DNA of 64,000 nucleotides from Acetobacter musti (GTDB lineage: Bacteria > Pseudomonadota > Alphaproteobacteria > Acetobacterales > Acetobacteraceae), in assembly GCF_011516835.1 (NCBI RefSeq), contig NZ_WOTB01000015.1, forward strand, positions 56,825 through 120,824, written 5' to 3'. The translations under genes were made by a program, and so were the position numbers. Of the stretch, positions 55,696 through 64,000 are shown in pieces (position 1 is the first letter of the stretch; every line of letters begins with the position of its first letter). Below the pieces are notes generated by a model that was not told the origin of the DNA, did no database searches, and saw nothing but the letters and a program-made list of their open reading frames with translations.

Positions 55696-57045
55696 TCAGT
55701 GCGAGGAATTGACTGGCGGTTCTTCCACCAGCTTGCGGGCTTCTGCCGCTTTCTTATCGAGGTCCGTCCAGGGCGGAAGCGTGGTCCGGGTGCGGCGCAG
55801 ATAAGCGGCGATGCGCGCCATGTCATGATCGCTCAGCGCGTTATAGAAGCTCGGCATCGCGACACCGCTCTGCCCTTCCTCCGCTGTCAGACCACGAAGC
55901 ATGACCAGATAGAGGTTGGTCGGCTCGTCCAGCCAGAGCGCATTGTTGAGCGCCAGTTCCGGCCGACCGAGAACTGGCATCGGCGCAGCGTTATAATGAC
56001 ATGCGGAGCAGGCGCCCTGATACAGTCGCGCATCCGGATCGGTGAGCAGATTGCCACCCGTCAGATCACGCTTTGACTGTTCCCTAGCCCGCTGAAGCGC
56101 GGCTTTGTCGCCGCTGACGCGCTGGGATGCCCGGTCAATATCCGCGAAATAGTGAGCGATTGCATGAACGTCCGCTTCCGGGACGGTGGCGAGGAAATCA
56201 TGTGCCACAGGCGACATGGGACCGCCCGCCGGACCGTGCAGAGGAGCAACGCCGTTACGGAGGTAATCGTACAGTTCGTCTTCGGTCCATACGACCGGCG
56301 TCGGATTTTTATCGTTCAGAGGCGGAGCGATCCAGCCATCGACAGTGCCGCCGTCATAGGCCTGACCGGGTACTTTTTCAGCCCCGAGAAGACCGCGTGG
56401 CGTATGACACGCACCGCAATGAGCCGCGCCTTCCGCAAGATAGGCGCCACGGTTCCACATCGCGTCATGCTTAGGATCAGGCTGATAGACGCCAGGACGG
56501 AAATATAGAAGTTTCCAGCCTGCCAGACCGATCCTCGGCGCGACAGACAGCGGAAAGTCATTCTGCCGGTGCGTCATATGCACCGCCGGCTGCGTCATAA
56601 TCCAGGCATAAAGATCTGAAATATCCGCATCAGTCATTTTCGTGAAATGATCGTACACAAAGGCCGGAAGCAGATGCGATCCGTCACGGGAAACGCCATA
56701 ATGAAGGGCGCGACGCAGGGCCTCTTCCGACCAGTTGCCGATCCCGGTTTCCGGATCCGGTGTAATATTGGACGAGTAAATCGCACCGAACGGCGATACC
56801 ATTTTATAATCACCCGCCAGCTTCGGACCACCGCCGAGATCCTGACGCGTGTGACATTCGACGCAGTAACTTTCTGCCGCGACTATGCGTCCACGCTCAA
56901 TCTGGGCCGCGCTGAACTGGCCAGGGCTGGGCGGAGCGACCTTAGGCAGAGCCGGGTACCATGCGTACCAAAGAAAACCTCCGCCGCCGACGATGGCCAC
57001 GCCAGCTATGACCGCAAGTATGCGTTTGATCACTGTTACCCTCAC
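55696..57045 (-). CDS. Aldehyde dehydrogenase-type triheme cytochrome c subunit
   Basis: A 449-residue protein with an N-terminal signal anchor (IKRILAVIAGVAIVGGGGFLWYAWYP) and three CxxCH heme motifs: YCVECHTRQDLG (about residue 58), HCGACHTPRGLLG (about 209) and GACSACHYNAAPM (about 348). It is the membrane electron acceptor for the two dehydrogenase subunits, passing electrons to ubiquinone. The gene order, cytochrome first, then 2Fe-2S, then molybdopterin, with tight spacing, marks one operon. Confidence 0.93.
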   Translation of the reverse strand: MRVTVIKRILAVIAGVAIVGGGGFLWYAWYPALPKVAPPSPGQFSAAQIERGRIVAAESYCVECHTRQDLGGGPKLAGDYKMVSPFGAIYSSNITPDPETGIGNWSEEALRRALHYGVSRDGSHLLPAFVYDHFTKMTDADISDLYAWIMTQPAVHMTHRQNDFPLSVAPRIGLAGWKLLYFRPGVYQPDPKHDAMWNRGAYLAEGAAHCGACHTPRGLLGAEKVPGQAYDGGTVDGWIAPPLNDKNPTPVVWTEDELYDYLRNGVAPLHGPAGGPMSPVAHDFLATVPEADVHAIAHYFADIDRASQRVSGDKAALQRAREQSKRDLTGGNLLTDPDARLYQGACSACHYNAAPMPVLGRPELALNNALWLDEPTNLYLVMLRGLTAEEGQSGVAMPSFYNALSDHDMARIAAYLRRTRTTLPPWTDLDKKAAEARKLVEEPPVNSSH

Positions 57046-57515
57046 ACTACCGGAAAACCGGCCTGCCCCGTTGCACCGCCTGTTGCCTTACAGCGCTTCC
57101 ACAAATGAAGTGTGATCTGCCGCTCACATGCAGAATCGGGCGCCGCTGCTCTTTCCCTGCAATAAATGCATGACTTGCTCAAAAGAACTGCAAAACAAGC
57201 ATATGATTTATGTCATGGAGGAATTTTTACCACCGATGCGACTATTTTTCTATACATGCTCTGACAATGGTCAGTTCTGACTGTATTCTTCTGAATACAG
57301 TTATTCATATTTACTTCAATAACAGGACTTCATCCAGGCTGATCGGGCGATGCCGCTATATGCAGTGCGATACCGTTCCATGCCTGGGCAGGCAGAAGCA
57401 GCCTTACCTAACTAACCGGACCTGTTTCCGATCCGAGGTAAACAGGCTGATATTTCAACAGGGCAGGCCTCCCCGTCAGCCGGGTAATGGCTGGCAGGGA
57501 TATACAGACCAGCGA
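57046..57515. other. Gene-free segment with inverted repeats, upstream of the dehydrogenase operon
   Basis: A 470-base, AT-richer stretch without a supportable gene (an open frame across 57210-57563 looks like chance). It holds two inverted repeats: CTGAC/GTCAG with 4-base spacer at 57261-57274 and ACTGTATTC/GAATACAGT with 4-base spacer at 57280-57301. They may be operators or a terminator pair for the mannitol dehydrogenase gene, whose stop is at 57516. No promoter is clear. Confidence 0.5.
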
Positions 57516-58982
57516 TTACAGTGTTGCGATAACTTCAGCTGGTCCCTTTGTCCGGAGGTCTGAGCGATAGCGTTCAAACGCGTCGCGAAACCCCTTATTC
57601 GTCTCAATGCCCCAGCCACTGAATATTGGCAGATCGAGGACCGCCAGGAGATTACTGTCATGAAAAACCGAGCGCTCTTTATCCGTCGCTGCCGGCTCGC
57701 TGAGCTTAATTACGGCACCCTTTCCGTCCTTACCGGCCTCGCATTCGGCCCAGCAGGCAAGAGCAAAGGCAACACGATGAATATCACGTCCGGTTTTCAG
57801 CAGTTCCGTCACGGTCTCGCTGAGAAACACCGGCAGCTTTGAGAAACTGTCAGACGCAATGCGCTCAAGCTGATCACCGACCGCGTGATTACGGAAACGA
57901 TGAAGCACCTGCGCTGCATAAGACGACAGATTCACGTCCTCAGGCGGAGAGAGTAACGGCGCAACGTCTTCATTAAGGAAATTTTCGAGGAGACTGACGA
58001 TGCCATTGTCGCTCATAGCCTCGTCAACCTTACGATACCCCATCATCAGACCGCTGAATGCCAGAATAGAATGACCCGCGTTCAGCATCCGGAGCTTGAC
58101 CTGCTCGTAAGGCTCGACATTTCCGGTCAGCTGGACGCCCGCTGTTTCAAACTCAGGACGGCCGGCGCAGAATTTATCCTCCACGACCCACTGGATAAAA
58201 TCTTCCGAATAGACGGGCATCAGATCATCGATTCCGCTGGCCTTATTAAGACGCCGGATATCGTCGTCGCTGACAGAAGGTACTATTCTGTCAACCATGC
58301 ATGACGGGAACGAGACGTTCCCGCGAATCCAGGCTGCGAGAGAGGCATCCCGGGCTTCTGCAAAGCCACAAAATGCAGTCTCCGCCACGCGACCGTTATG
58401 CTGGAGATTGTCGCAGGACAGGACCGTGAATGGTCCGGCGCCAGCCTCTCTTCTGCGGCGCAGTGCTTCCGTCACAAGTCCAAATGCGCTCTGTGGAATA
58501 TCACGCTTCAGGTCTTCCGCGATGAAAGGATCGTCGACCTGAAACCTGCCTTCACTGTCGACAAAATATCCGCCTTCGGTGATCGTCAGACTGACAATAC
58601 GGATCTCCGGGGCCGCCAGACGGTCGATTATCGCTTCGTAACCGTCCACGCAGCTTACATAATCCACAATGGAGCCAATGACCCGGATCGTCCTGCTTTC
58701 ATCCGGAGCGAACTCTGTCAGGCTAAAAAGGCCGTCCTGCCTGCGAAATGCATCAGCCCGCACCTCCTCGCGACGGCCGTGCCGGATACCTGCTCCCAGA
58801 ATGCCCCAGCTACTCTGCCCCGCCGCACCAAGCAGGCGGTCAATATAGAGAGCCTGATGCGCCCGATGAAAATTACCGACCCCGATATGAGCAATCCCGG
58901 CTGATACCTCTTTCCGGTTATATGCCGGGGTGAGCACCTCGGGAGGAAGGGTATGCAGGGTGGCATTCGAGAGGCCAGTCAT
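57516..58982 (-). CDS. Mannitol 2-dehydrogenase family protein (long-chain)
   Basis: A 488-residue NAD(P)-dependent polyol dehydrogenase: IAHIGVGNFHRAHQALYIDRLL (nucleotide-binding start), DNLQHNGRVAETAF, MVDRIVPS, and the catalytic block KLRMLNAGHSILAFSGLMMGY with its Lys. Substrates in the family are mannitol/fructose, fructuronate or arabitol. A mannitol dehydrogenase fits acetic acid bacteria; the exact polyol is not fixed by sequence. No transporter or regulator is adjacent. Confidence 0.85.
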   Translation of the reverse strand: MTGLSNATLHTLPPEVLTPAYNRKEVSAGIAHIGVGNFHRAHQALYIDRLLGAAGQSSWGILGAGIRHGRREEVRADAFRRQDGLFSLTEFAPDESRTIRVIGSIVDYVSCVDGYEAIIDRLAAPEIRIVSLTITEGGYFVDSEGRFQVDDPFIAEDLKRDIPQSAFGLVTEALRRRREAGAGPFTVLSCDNLQHNGRVAETAFCGFAEARDASLAAWIRGNVSFPSCMVDRIVPSVSDDDIRRLNKASGIDDLMPVYSEDFIQWVVEDKFCAGRPEFETAGVQLTGNVEPYEQVKLRMLNAGHSILAFSGLMMGYRKVDEAMSDNGIVSLLENFLNEDVAPLLSPPEDVNLSSYAAQVLHRFRNHAVGDQLERIASDSFSKLPVFLSETVTELLKTGRDIHRVAFALACWAECEAGKDGKGAVIKLSEPAATDKERSVFHDSNLLAVLDLPIFSGWGIETNKGFRDAFERYRSDLRTKGPAEVIATL

Positions 58983-59249
58983 TCAGTCAGATTCCTTACA
59001 GTTCAGTCACATCACGCATGAACGCACCGGATTGTCATGGCACCGCGGCGGAGGTTCCGCATTGATCTGACACCCATACCATGAATGAGAGCCTCCCGTT
59101 CGAAGACAGGCAGGCTGCGATCGGGCTTGAAAATCAGCAACGGATTCGTTATGACCGCGGTTCGCTCACGCGTCCGGGCCTGTAGGGCATGCCCGGCCGT
59201 GAACAGTCTGCCTCATTGACTGAGGCGACCCAATGTCAGGGAGACCAAA
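58983..59249. promoter_or_regulatory. rpmI leader region
   Basis: A 267-base intergenic stretch leading into rpmI. Two hairpins lie in it: CCGGGC/GCCCGG around 59175-59196 and GCCTCA/TGAGGC at 59210-59226, the second ending 23 bases before the rpmI start. Leaders of this operon in other bacteria contain L20 or IF3-dependent elements, so an autoregulatory leader is possible, not shown. No infC gene precedes rpmI here. Confidence 0.35.
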
Positions 59250-59453
59250 ATGCCCAAAATGAAGACGAAGTCGTCGGTTAAAAAGCGGTTCAAAATCACC
59301 GCGACCGGCAAGGTGCTCTGTGGTCCTGGAAATAAGCGCCACGGACTGATTAACCGCCCGCAGAAAATGAAGCGCACAAATCGCGGCCCGCAGACCATGA
59401 CGGACATGGATGCGAAGACCGTGAAGCAGTGGGCCCCCTACGGGCTGGTCTGA
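59250..59453 (+). CDS. rpmI: 50S ribosomal protein L35
   Basis: A 67-residue, very basic protein: [18 protein letters not shown], then [18 protein letters not shown], matching L35. A GGGAGA ribosome-binding site lies 7 bases before the ATG. It is followed after 14 bases by rplT, as usual, but infC is not upstream. Confidence 0.97.
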   Translation: MPKMKTKSSVKKRFKITATGKVLCGPGNKRHGLINRPQKMKRTNRGPQTMTDMDAKTVKQWAPYGLV

Positions 59454-59467
59454 GGAGCATCTGAATT

Positions 59468-59827
59468 ATGGCACGTGTAAAACGCGGCGTTACATCGCAC
59501 GCCCGTCACAAAAAAGTTCTTGATCTTGCCAAGGGCTATCGCGGTCGTTCCTCCACGAACTATCGCATTGCTCTTGAGCGCGTTGAGAAAGCTCTTCGCT
59601 ACGCTTATCGGGATCGTCGCAATAAGAAGCGTGAATTCCGTGCGCTGTGGATTCAGCGTATCAACGCAGCGGTTCGTGAGCATGGCCTGACCTATAGCCG
59701 TTTCATTAACGGGCTTGATAAGGCTGGCATTGAAATCGACCGTAAGGTTCTTGCCGCGATTGCATTTGACGACTCGGCTGCCTTCGCTGAAATCGTCAAA
59801 AAGGCTCAGGCAGCTCTCGCTGCCTGA
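59468..59827 (+). CDS. rplT: 50S ribosomal protein L20
   Basis: A 119-residue basic protein: [45 protein letters not shown] segment and [20 protein letters not shown] are L20. It has a GGAG ribosome-binding site. It ends the operon; a strong bidirectional terminator follows. Confidence 0.97.
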   Translation: MARVKRGVTSHARHKKVLDLAKGYRGRSSTNYRIALERVEKALRYAYRDRRNKKREFRALWIQRINAAVREHGLTYSRFINGLDKAGIEIDRKVLAAIAFDDSAAFAEIVKKAQAALAA

Positions 59828-59874
59828 AATCTGATCAGGCAAAAGAATGGCCGGTGCAGGCCGGCTTCTCTTTG

Positions 59875-59910
59875 CACAAAAAAAGCTGCCTTTTGGCAGC
59901 TTTTTTTGTG
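59875..59910. terminator. Bidirectional intrinsic terminator
   Basis: A 16 bp perfect stem (arms at 59875-59890 and 59895-59910, loop TTTT) with runs of A on the left arm and T on the right, so it ends both the rpmI-rplT transcript and that of the thioesterase gene on the opposite strand. Confidence 0.9.
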
Positions 59911-59916
59911 AGATCA

Positions 59917-60327
59917 TTATTCCTCTGAGGCCTGCTGTTCCGGAGGAATCGTGACAGGACGGTTATTTTCATCAAGCGCCACAAAGACAAACCGCCCATG
60001 CGTCACAAGCTGTGTTTCGGTTGACTGCCTGACACGCCGCCATGCCTCGACTTCGATCGTCATTGAGGTCCGGCCGACACGGGTAACGCTGGTATAAACA
60101 GACAGTTCATCCCCCACCGTCATCGGCGCGAGAAAGGAGACACTGTCTATTGCCACTGTCACCGTTTTGGTACGCGCGCGAGTCCCTGCGGCAGATCCTG
60201 CGGCGAGGTCCATCTGAGACATTACCCAGCCACCAAACACGTCCCCGGCAGCGTTGGTATTCCCGGGCATGGCAATTACCCTGATGGTCAGATGACCCGA
60301 CGGGCGACGTGGCTGGTTTTCTAACAT
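59917..60327 (-). CDS. Acyl-CoA thioesterase, YciA/hot-dog family
   Basis: A 136-residue hot-dog-fold protein: LTIRVIAMPGNTNAAGDVFGGWVMSQMDLAAG (HGGD-type active-site loop with Asp) and VTVAIDSVSFLAPMTVGDELSVYTSVTRVGRTSM. It hydrolyses short and medium acyl-CoAs, in the cytoplasm. It converges on rplT with the shared terminator in between. Confidence 0.9.
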   Translation of the reverse strand: MLENQPRRPSGHLTIRVIAMPGNTNAAGDVFGGWVMSQMDLAAGSAAGTRARTKTVTVAIDSVSFLAPMTVGDELSVYTSVTRVGRTSMTIEVEAWRRVRQSTETQLVTHGRFVFVALDENNRPVTIPPEQQASEE

Positions 60328-60413
60328 ATTCTCCGACCCTTCCGGTCCGCTTATTTTGCTTTTTTTTCAAGAATGGGCGAAATGACAATTTCACACAACA
60401 GAAGCCTGCGGGA

Positions 60414-60851
60414 TCACTGCGGCGAGCCATAGAGTAACGCTGGTTCAATCACGGGATCAGAAATCGTCTCAAGACCATCTTTGGCAAAACGCCGGTAAAA
60501 ACAGCTTCGGCGTCCAGTGTGACAAGCCACACCAGTCTGGTCAACGAGCAGCAAAACAGCATCGCCATCACAGTCGAGGCGTGCCTCAACAAGGCGTTGC
60601 ATCTGCCCGGATGTCTCTCCCTTGCGCCAGAGAGACTGACGACTGCGCGAATAATAACAGACCTGGCCGGTCAGCAATGTCTCTTTCAGAGCCTCTCTGC
60701 TGAGCCAGGCGACCATGAGAACTTCACCGGTATCGTATTGCTGTGCAATTCCGCAAATCAGACCTGCGGAATCAAAAGCGACTCTTTCAAGTTCACGCTC
60801 AACAGCTTCCTGCGACGGCCTCACGCTTACGTCCGCCACTGTTCCACTCAC
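60414..60851 (-). CDS. hisI: Phosphoribosyl-AMP cyclohydrolase
   Basis: A 145-residue HisI: GEVLMVAWLSREALKETLLTG, YYSRSRQSLWRKGETSG, DCDGDAVLLLVDQTGVACHTGRRSCFYRR with the zinc-binding cysteines and Asp residues. It opens the ring of phosphoribosyl-AMP in histidine synthesis. The hisE part is absent, as in other alphaproteobacteria. The start overlaps the stop of the ygfZ-like gene by 4 bases (ATGA), so the two are translated together, though functionally unrelated. Confidence 0.95.
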   Translation of the reverse strand: MSGTVADVSVRPSQEAVERELERVAFDSAGLICGIAQQYDTGEVLMVAWLSREALKETLLTGQVCYYSRSRQSLWRKGETSGQMQRLVEARLDCDGDAVLLLVDQTGVACHTGRRSCFYRRFAKDGLETISDPVIEPALLYGSPQ

Positions 60852-61714
60852 GACGATTTTCCCTCAGAGTCATCTGCATCCTGTTTCTGTGTAAGAGCAG
60901 AAACCATCCATGCAGGAACGCGCGGAACAATCCTGTGATCTTCCACGACCAGATATTTATCGATTGCCTCCGGTCGCAGAAAGGCAAGGCCACAATGGTC
61001 CCGTCCTGATCTGATCTGTCCGGCCTCTGTTCCTTCGGCGAATACAGGTGTTCCGGGTGGCGACATGGGAGCTTCAGATGCAATCGGGATAAGACGTTTC
61101 TTAACCAGCCCCCGATAGCGGGTCCGGGCTGTCAGTTCCTGTCCCATGTAGCACCCCTTCGTCCAGGAGATGCCATTCAGCAGATCGAAATTTGCCTCCA
61201 GAAGCAGCGTTTTCTCAGGTTCACAATCCCGGATGCCGTCGGGCAGTCCGAGCACCAGCCGATGCAGATCATAGGCAGAAGCATCAGATTTAGCAGCGCG
61301 GGAGCGTTCCGGAAGCAACAGTCTCCATCCGGCCTCCGGCACGCGTGGATCCTGCGCCACAATCGCGTTTTCTACCGTGATCACATCGGGCAAAGCGCCC
61401 CATGCGGCATGCACCTCAAGACGTGTCAGCTGCAATGTCACATCTGAACGGAGACGGAATTTTGACAAGGTCGCAATGATCATTTCCGCCTGACAGGAAG
61501 CGCAGTCCAGCAGCAGGCAAGGTTCGTCAGGGTCCGCAAAGATGAAAAAATCGGCCTTCCAGCGGCCCTGCGGCGTCAGGAGCGCGGCCCATACAGCTTC
61601 CCCGGGGGCAGCAGCAGTCACATCGTTGGAAACAAGTCCCTGCAGAAACTTTATCCGGTCCTCGCCTCTGAGAGCGATAACTGCCCGGTCAGGCAGATGA
61701 GCGAGATAGGACAT
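60848..61714 (-). CDS. ygfZ: Folate-binding YgfZ-like protein
   Basis: A protein of about 288 residues related to the T protein of glycine cleavage: AVIALRGEDRIKFLQGLVSNDV at the N-terminus and the signature ISWTKGCYMGQELTARTRYRG (KGCYxGQE), with its Cys. YgfZ binds folate and helps assemble or repair Fe-S clusters. Start MSYLAHLPDRAV (61714) is favoured over 61741. It is translationally coupled with hisI. Confidence 0.93.
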   Translation of the reverse strand: MSYLAHLPDRAVIALRGEDRIKFLQGLVSNDVTAAAPGEAVWAALLTPQGRWKADFFIFADPDEPCLLLDCASCQAEMIIATLSKFRLRSDVTLQLTRLEVHAAWGALPDVITVENAIVAQDPRVPEAGWRLLLPERSRAAKSDASAYDLHRLVLGLPDGIRDCEPEKTLLLEANFDLLNGISWTKGCYMGQELTARTRYRGLVKKRLIPIASEAPMSPPGTPVFAEGTEAGQIRSGRDHCGLAFLRPEAIDKYLVVEDHRIVPRVPAWMVSALTQKQDADDSEGKSS

Positions 61715-61849
61715 GACGGCACTCCCAGCCGGCTGACGCACGGAATAATAGCAGAAATAATCTGGACACTTCGGACTTTACCCCTGAAGACGCAAGAGCG
61801 GGATATGGGAATCTTTTGATTTTTCGGTCAGATTTTCATGAGACCTCGG

Positions 61850-63031
61850 TCAGACACTCTCCCTTACAGGCCGCTGACGTTCACTTTCTGTCTTCAGCTG
61901 GCCGCATGCAGCGAGGATGTCCCTCCCTCGAGGCATGCGGATCGGCGACGCAAAACCGGCGTCCATGACAATCTTTGCAAATTTTGCCAGTTGCTCGCGC
62001 GTCGAGGGTTTGTACTCACTCCCCGGCCAGGGATTGAAAGGGATCAGATTGACCTTCGCCGGAATACCGCTGATCAGCCGTACGAGCTCCCGCGCGTCCG
62101 CCTCACTGTCGTTGATGTCACGCAACATGATGTATTCGAAGGTGATTCTGCGTGCGTTACTGGCGGCCGGATAACGACGGCAGGCGGCCAGAACTTCAGC
62201 AATCGGATATTTGCGGTTGAGCGGTACGATCTGGTCACGCAGATCGTCACGTACCGCATGCAGCGAAACGGCAAGATTGATGCCCAGTTCGTCACCGCAG
62301 CGATCCATCAGCGGCACGACACCGGACGTGGACAAGGTAATCCGGCGTCTCGACAGAGCGATTCCCTCTCCGTCCATGATGATCCGCATCGCTTTCGCGA
62401 CATTCTCATAGTTATAGAGAGGCTCACCCATTCCCATCAGAACGATTGTGGAAAGGAGCCGTGGCGTTTCTCCTTTAGGACTGGGCCATTCGCCATACGA
62501 ATCGCGGGCTGCCATAAACTGACCGACGATCTCGGCCGCTCCGAGATTGCGGACGAGCTTTTGCGTCCCCGTATGACAGAATGTGCATGAAAGCGTGCAA
62601 CCGACCTGTGACGAAATACAGACTGCTCCACGATCCTCGCGGCGATCCGGAATGTAGACCGTCTCAGCTTCCTGGCCATCACGAAAACGGAACAGAAACT
62701 TCCGCGTTTCATCTTTTGAAGTTTGCACGACGGCAGGTTCAGGTCGACCGACGATGAAGCGTTCGGCCAGTTTTTTCTGCAACGGTTTTGCAATACTGGA
62801 CATACGACTGAAATCAGTCACACCCTGATGATAGATCCAGTGCCAGAGCTGCTTCGTGCGAAATGGTTTTTCGCCGATTGAGATCAGTTCTTCCGTGATT
62901 TCCTCACGTGACAGACCAATAAGTTCCCGTCGCCCGTCAGCCAGCTGCACCGGAGGCGGCGAAAAAAGCGCTGATTTCGCAAGAATCCGCTCGCGATCAG
63001 TGGCATCGGGCGCGAAAGCACTATCGCTCAC
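61850..63031 (-). CDS. rlmN: 23S rRNA (adenine-2503-C2)-methyltransferase
   Basis: A 393-residue radical-SAM methylase: [27 protein letters not shown] contains the Cys triad, and [18 protein letters not shown] and [14 protein letters not shown] follow; the catalytic Cys is in LAACGQLK near the C-terminus. It methylates A2503 in 23S rRNA (and A37 in some tRNAs). The N-terminal region (residues about 1-30) is less conserved. It lies 91 bases from tlyA. Confidence 0.95.
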   Translation of the reverse strand: MSDSAFAPDATDRERILAKSALFSPPPVQLADGRRELIGLSREEITEELISIGEKPFRTKQLWHWIYHQGVTDFSRMSSIAKPLQKKLAERFIVGRPEPAVVQTSKDETRKFLFRFRDGQEAETVYIPDRREDRGAVCISSQVGCTLSCTFCHTGTQKLVRNLGAAEIVGQFMAARDSYGEWPSPKGETPRLLSTIVLMGMGEPLYNYENVAKAMRIIMDGEGIALSRRRITLSTSGVVPLMDRCGDELGINLAVSLHAVRDDLRDQIVPLNRKYPIAEVLAACRRYPAASNARRITFEYIMLRDINDSEADARELVRLISGIPAKVNLIPFNPWPGSEYKPSTREQLAKFAKIVMDAGFASPIRMPRGRDILAACGQLKTESERQRPVRESV

Positions 63032-63122
63032 GGCATATCATCCTGTTACGGCAAATGGGAATCTCTGCCGCGCTCCTATCATGGACCACAGTCAATGAGG
63101 AGGAAAATCGACGGGCACAGCT

Positions 63123-63863
63123 TCAGCCGCTGCGTCGTGCGCCGATAAGGAATTCACGATTTCCTTCCGGTCCTGTTATCGGACTGGCTTCTATTCCAAG
63201 AACATCCCAGCCGGGGAGTCCGCACCACCATTCTGCAATCATCCCACAGACACTCTCGTGCACAACGGGATCACGAACGACCCCTTTGGTACCAATATGT
63301 TCACGTCCAGCCTCAAACTGGGGTTTGATCAGGGCAACAGCCCATGCATCCTGTGTGGTCAGGGCCAGCGCTGCCGGAAGGACTGTGCGTAAGCCGATAA
63401 AACTCGCATCGCAAACGACTGCGCCCACCGGTTCAGGGATGATTGTGCTATCAAGGTGACGGGCATTCTGCTTTTCCAGAACAATAACCCGTTCATCGGA
63501 GCGCAGCTTCCATGCCAGCTGCCCATGTCCGACATCGACCGCATAAACGCGTGGCGCTCCGTTCGTCAGCAGAACGTCCGTAAACCCTCCGGTCGAAGCG
63601 CCCACGTCCAGACAGACGCGTCCGGTCGGCGAAAACCCAAAAAATGGCAGAGCATGAGCAAGCTTCAGGCCGCCGCGGGACACCCATGGATGGTCCTGCC
63701 CCTTAAGGCTCAGGGACGCATCCTCCGGAAGAAGATCACCGGCTTTACTGATCCGCCGGTCACCGGCGTAAGCGAGGCCCGCCATGATAATCGCCTGTGC
63801 CCTCGTCCGGCTTTCGACCAGTCCGCGATCGACAAGGAGCTGGTCGGCCCGACGTTTGGCCAT
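63123..63863 (-). CDS. tlyA: TlyA-type rRNA 2'-O-methyltransferase
   Basis: A 246-residue protein with an N-terminal S4 RNA-binding domain (KRRADQLLVDRGLVESRTRAQAIIMAGLAYAG) and a SAM methyltransferase domain (FDVGASTGGFTDVLL-like CLDVGASTGGFTDVLLTNG, VDVGHGQLAWKLRSDERVIVLEKQNAR). It methylates 16S and 23S rRNA in the TlyA family; some members affect capreomycin sensitivity. It starts 3 bases after the dxs stop, so it is coupled with dxs. Confidence 0.93.
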   Translation of the reverse strand: MAKRRADQLLVDRGLVESRTRAQAIIMAGLAYAGDRRISKAGDLLPEDASLSLKGQDHPWVSRGGLKLAHALPFFGFSPTGRVCLDVGASTGGFTDVLLTNGAPRVYAVDVGHGQLAWKLRSDERVIVLEKQNARHLDSTIIPEPVGAVVCDASFIGLRTVLPAALALTTQDAWAVALIKPQFEAGREHIGTKGVVRDPVVHESVCGMIAEWWCGLPGWDVLGIEASPITGPEGNREFLIGARRSG

Positions 63864-63866
63864 GAA

Positions 63867-64000
63867 TCAGGCGATCTGCTCTTTGTTTTCACTGACGCCG
63901 AGAGCGGCGAGGGCGGTATGGACGATATGGGGCGCGTTGAGTTCGGCGGTGTTATACTGCTCGAACTGGGTGTTGTGGTCGATGAACCGGTCGGGCAGGG
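63867..64000 (-). CDS. dxs: 1-deoxy-D-xylulose-5-phosphate synthase (3' end only)
   Basis: The last 44 codons, in the minus frame, read LPDRFIDHNTQFEQYNTAEL, continuing to ALGVSENKEQIA and a TGA stop at 63867. This is the C-terminal end of Dxs, the thiamine-dependent first enzyme of the MEP isoprenoid pathway. The rest lies past the right edge. dxs-tlyA adjacency is common. Confidence 0.9.
   Translation of the reverse strand, partial: LPDRFIDHNTQFEQYNTAELNAPHIVHTALAALGVSENKEQIA

Noticed and set aside
57210..57563. Open frame of 117 codons in the gap before the mannitol dehydrogenase gene
   Set aside because: Odd composition, no domain, and it overlaps the mannitol dehydrogenase end. Codon pattern does not match neighbours.
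1..64000. Mobile elements, prophage, CRISPR arrays, rRNA and tRNA genes
   Set aside because: I found no transposase, integrase, direct-repeat array, or cloverleaf-like sequence. A covariance-model search was not possible by eye, so a tRNA could have been missed.

Overview
This 64 kb stretch is chromosomal DNA from an alphaproteobacterium, most likely an acetic acid bacterium (Acetobacteraceae). The reasons are a three-subunit periplasmic molybdopterin/2Fe-2S/cytochrome c dehydrogenase of the membrane-bound aldehyde dehydrogenase type, a long-chain mannitol dehydrogenase, a glp glycerol regulon, an alphaproteobacterial PhyR-NepR-EcfG stress switch, and psd/pss phospholipid genes. The genus cannot be fixed from the sequence. 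I see no insertion sequence, prophage, integrase, CRISPR array, rRNA or tRNA gene; the window reads as stable core chromosome with a few lineage-specific blocks.

Layout. 0-9.3 kb: 5' part of ftsE, a long acidic zinc-ribbon membrane protein, two small envelope proteins, a YhiN-type flavoprotein, a group III truncated hemoglobin, an EamA exporter, a chorismate-lyase-like protein with a methyltransferase, gloB and a DUF2125 protein. 9.3-9.6 kb: a gene-free segment with two perfect DnaA boxes. 9.6-12.2 kb: plsC-like acyltransferase, psd and pssA (phosphatidylethanolamine synthesis). 12.2-19 kb: a six-gene, translationally coupled hydrogenase-4-like operon (hyfB-C-E-F-G-I order) whose nickel ligands and most proton-pathway residues are replaced. 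19-28 kb: TraT-like lipoprotein, parC, a small lipoprotein, a hydratase, recO, rpsB-tsf and a Rieske oxygenase. 28-33 kb: dnaE and a GT87-type glycosyltransferase. 33-40 kb: OmpA-like lipoprotein, recQ, glpR, glpD, glpF and glpK, all on one strand, with two GlpR-type operators. 40-48 kb: cydDC, then the general stress response locus (histidine kinase, NepR, two ECF sigma factors, divergent PhyR). 48-64 kb: ABC-F ATPase, htpG, the aldehyde dehydrogenase operon, mannitol dehydrogenase, rpmI-rplT, a YciA-type thioesterase, hisI-ygfZ, rlmN, and tlyA with the 3' end of dxs.

How the parts fit: the periplasmic dehydrogenase feeds electrons to ubiquinone and terminal oxidases (CydDC supports cytochrome bd assembly), the chorismate-lyase-like protein could supply 4-hydroxybenzoate for ubiquinone, and the glp and mannitol genes feed polyol carbon into the same oxidative metabolism. 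The most unusual element is the hydrogenase-like operon. All six frames are open and overlap tightly, and the Fe-S subunit keeps its cysteines. The large subunit has no nickel cysteines, and the membrane subunits have lost the lysines, glutamates and quinone-loop acids that define this superfamily. Either it is a repurposed complex of unknown function or an operon early in decay. Family comparisons here are from memory of reference proteins, not from computed alignments.
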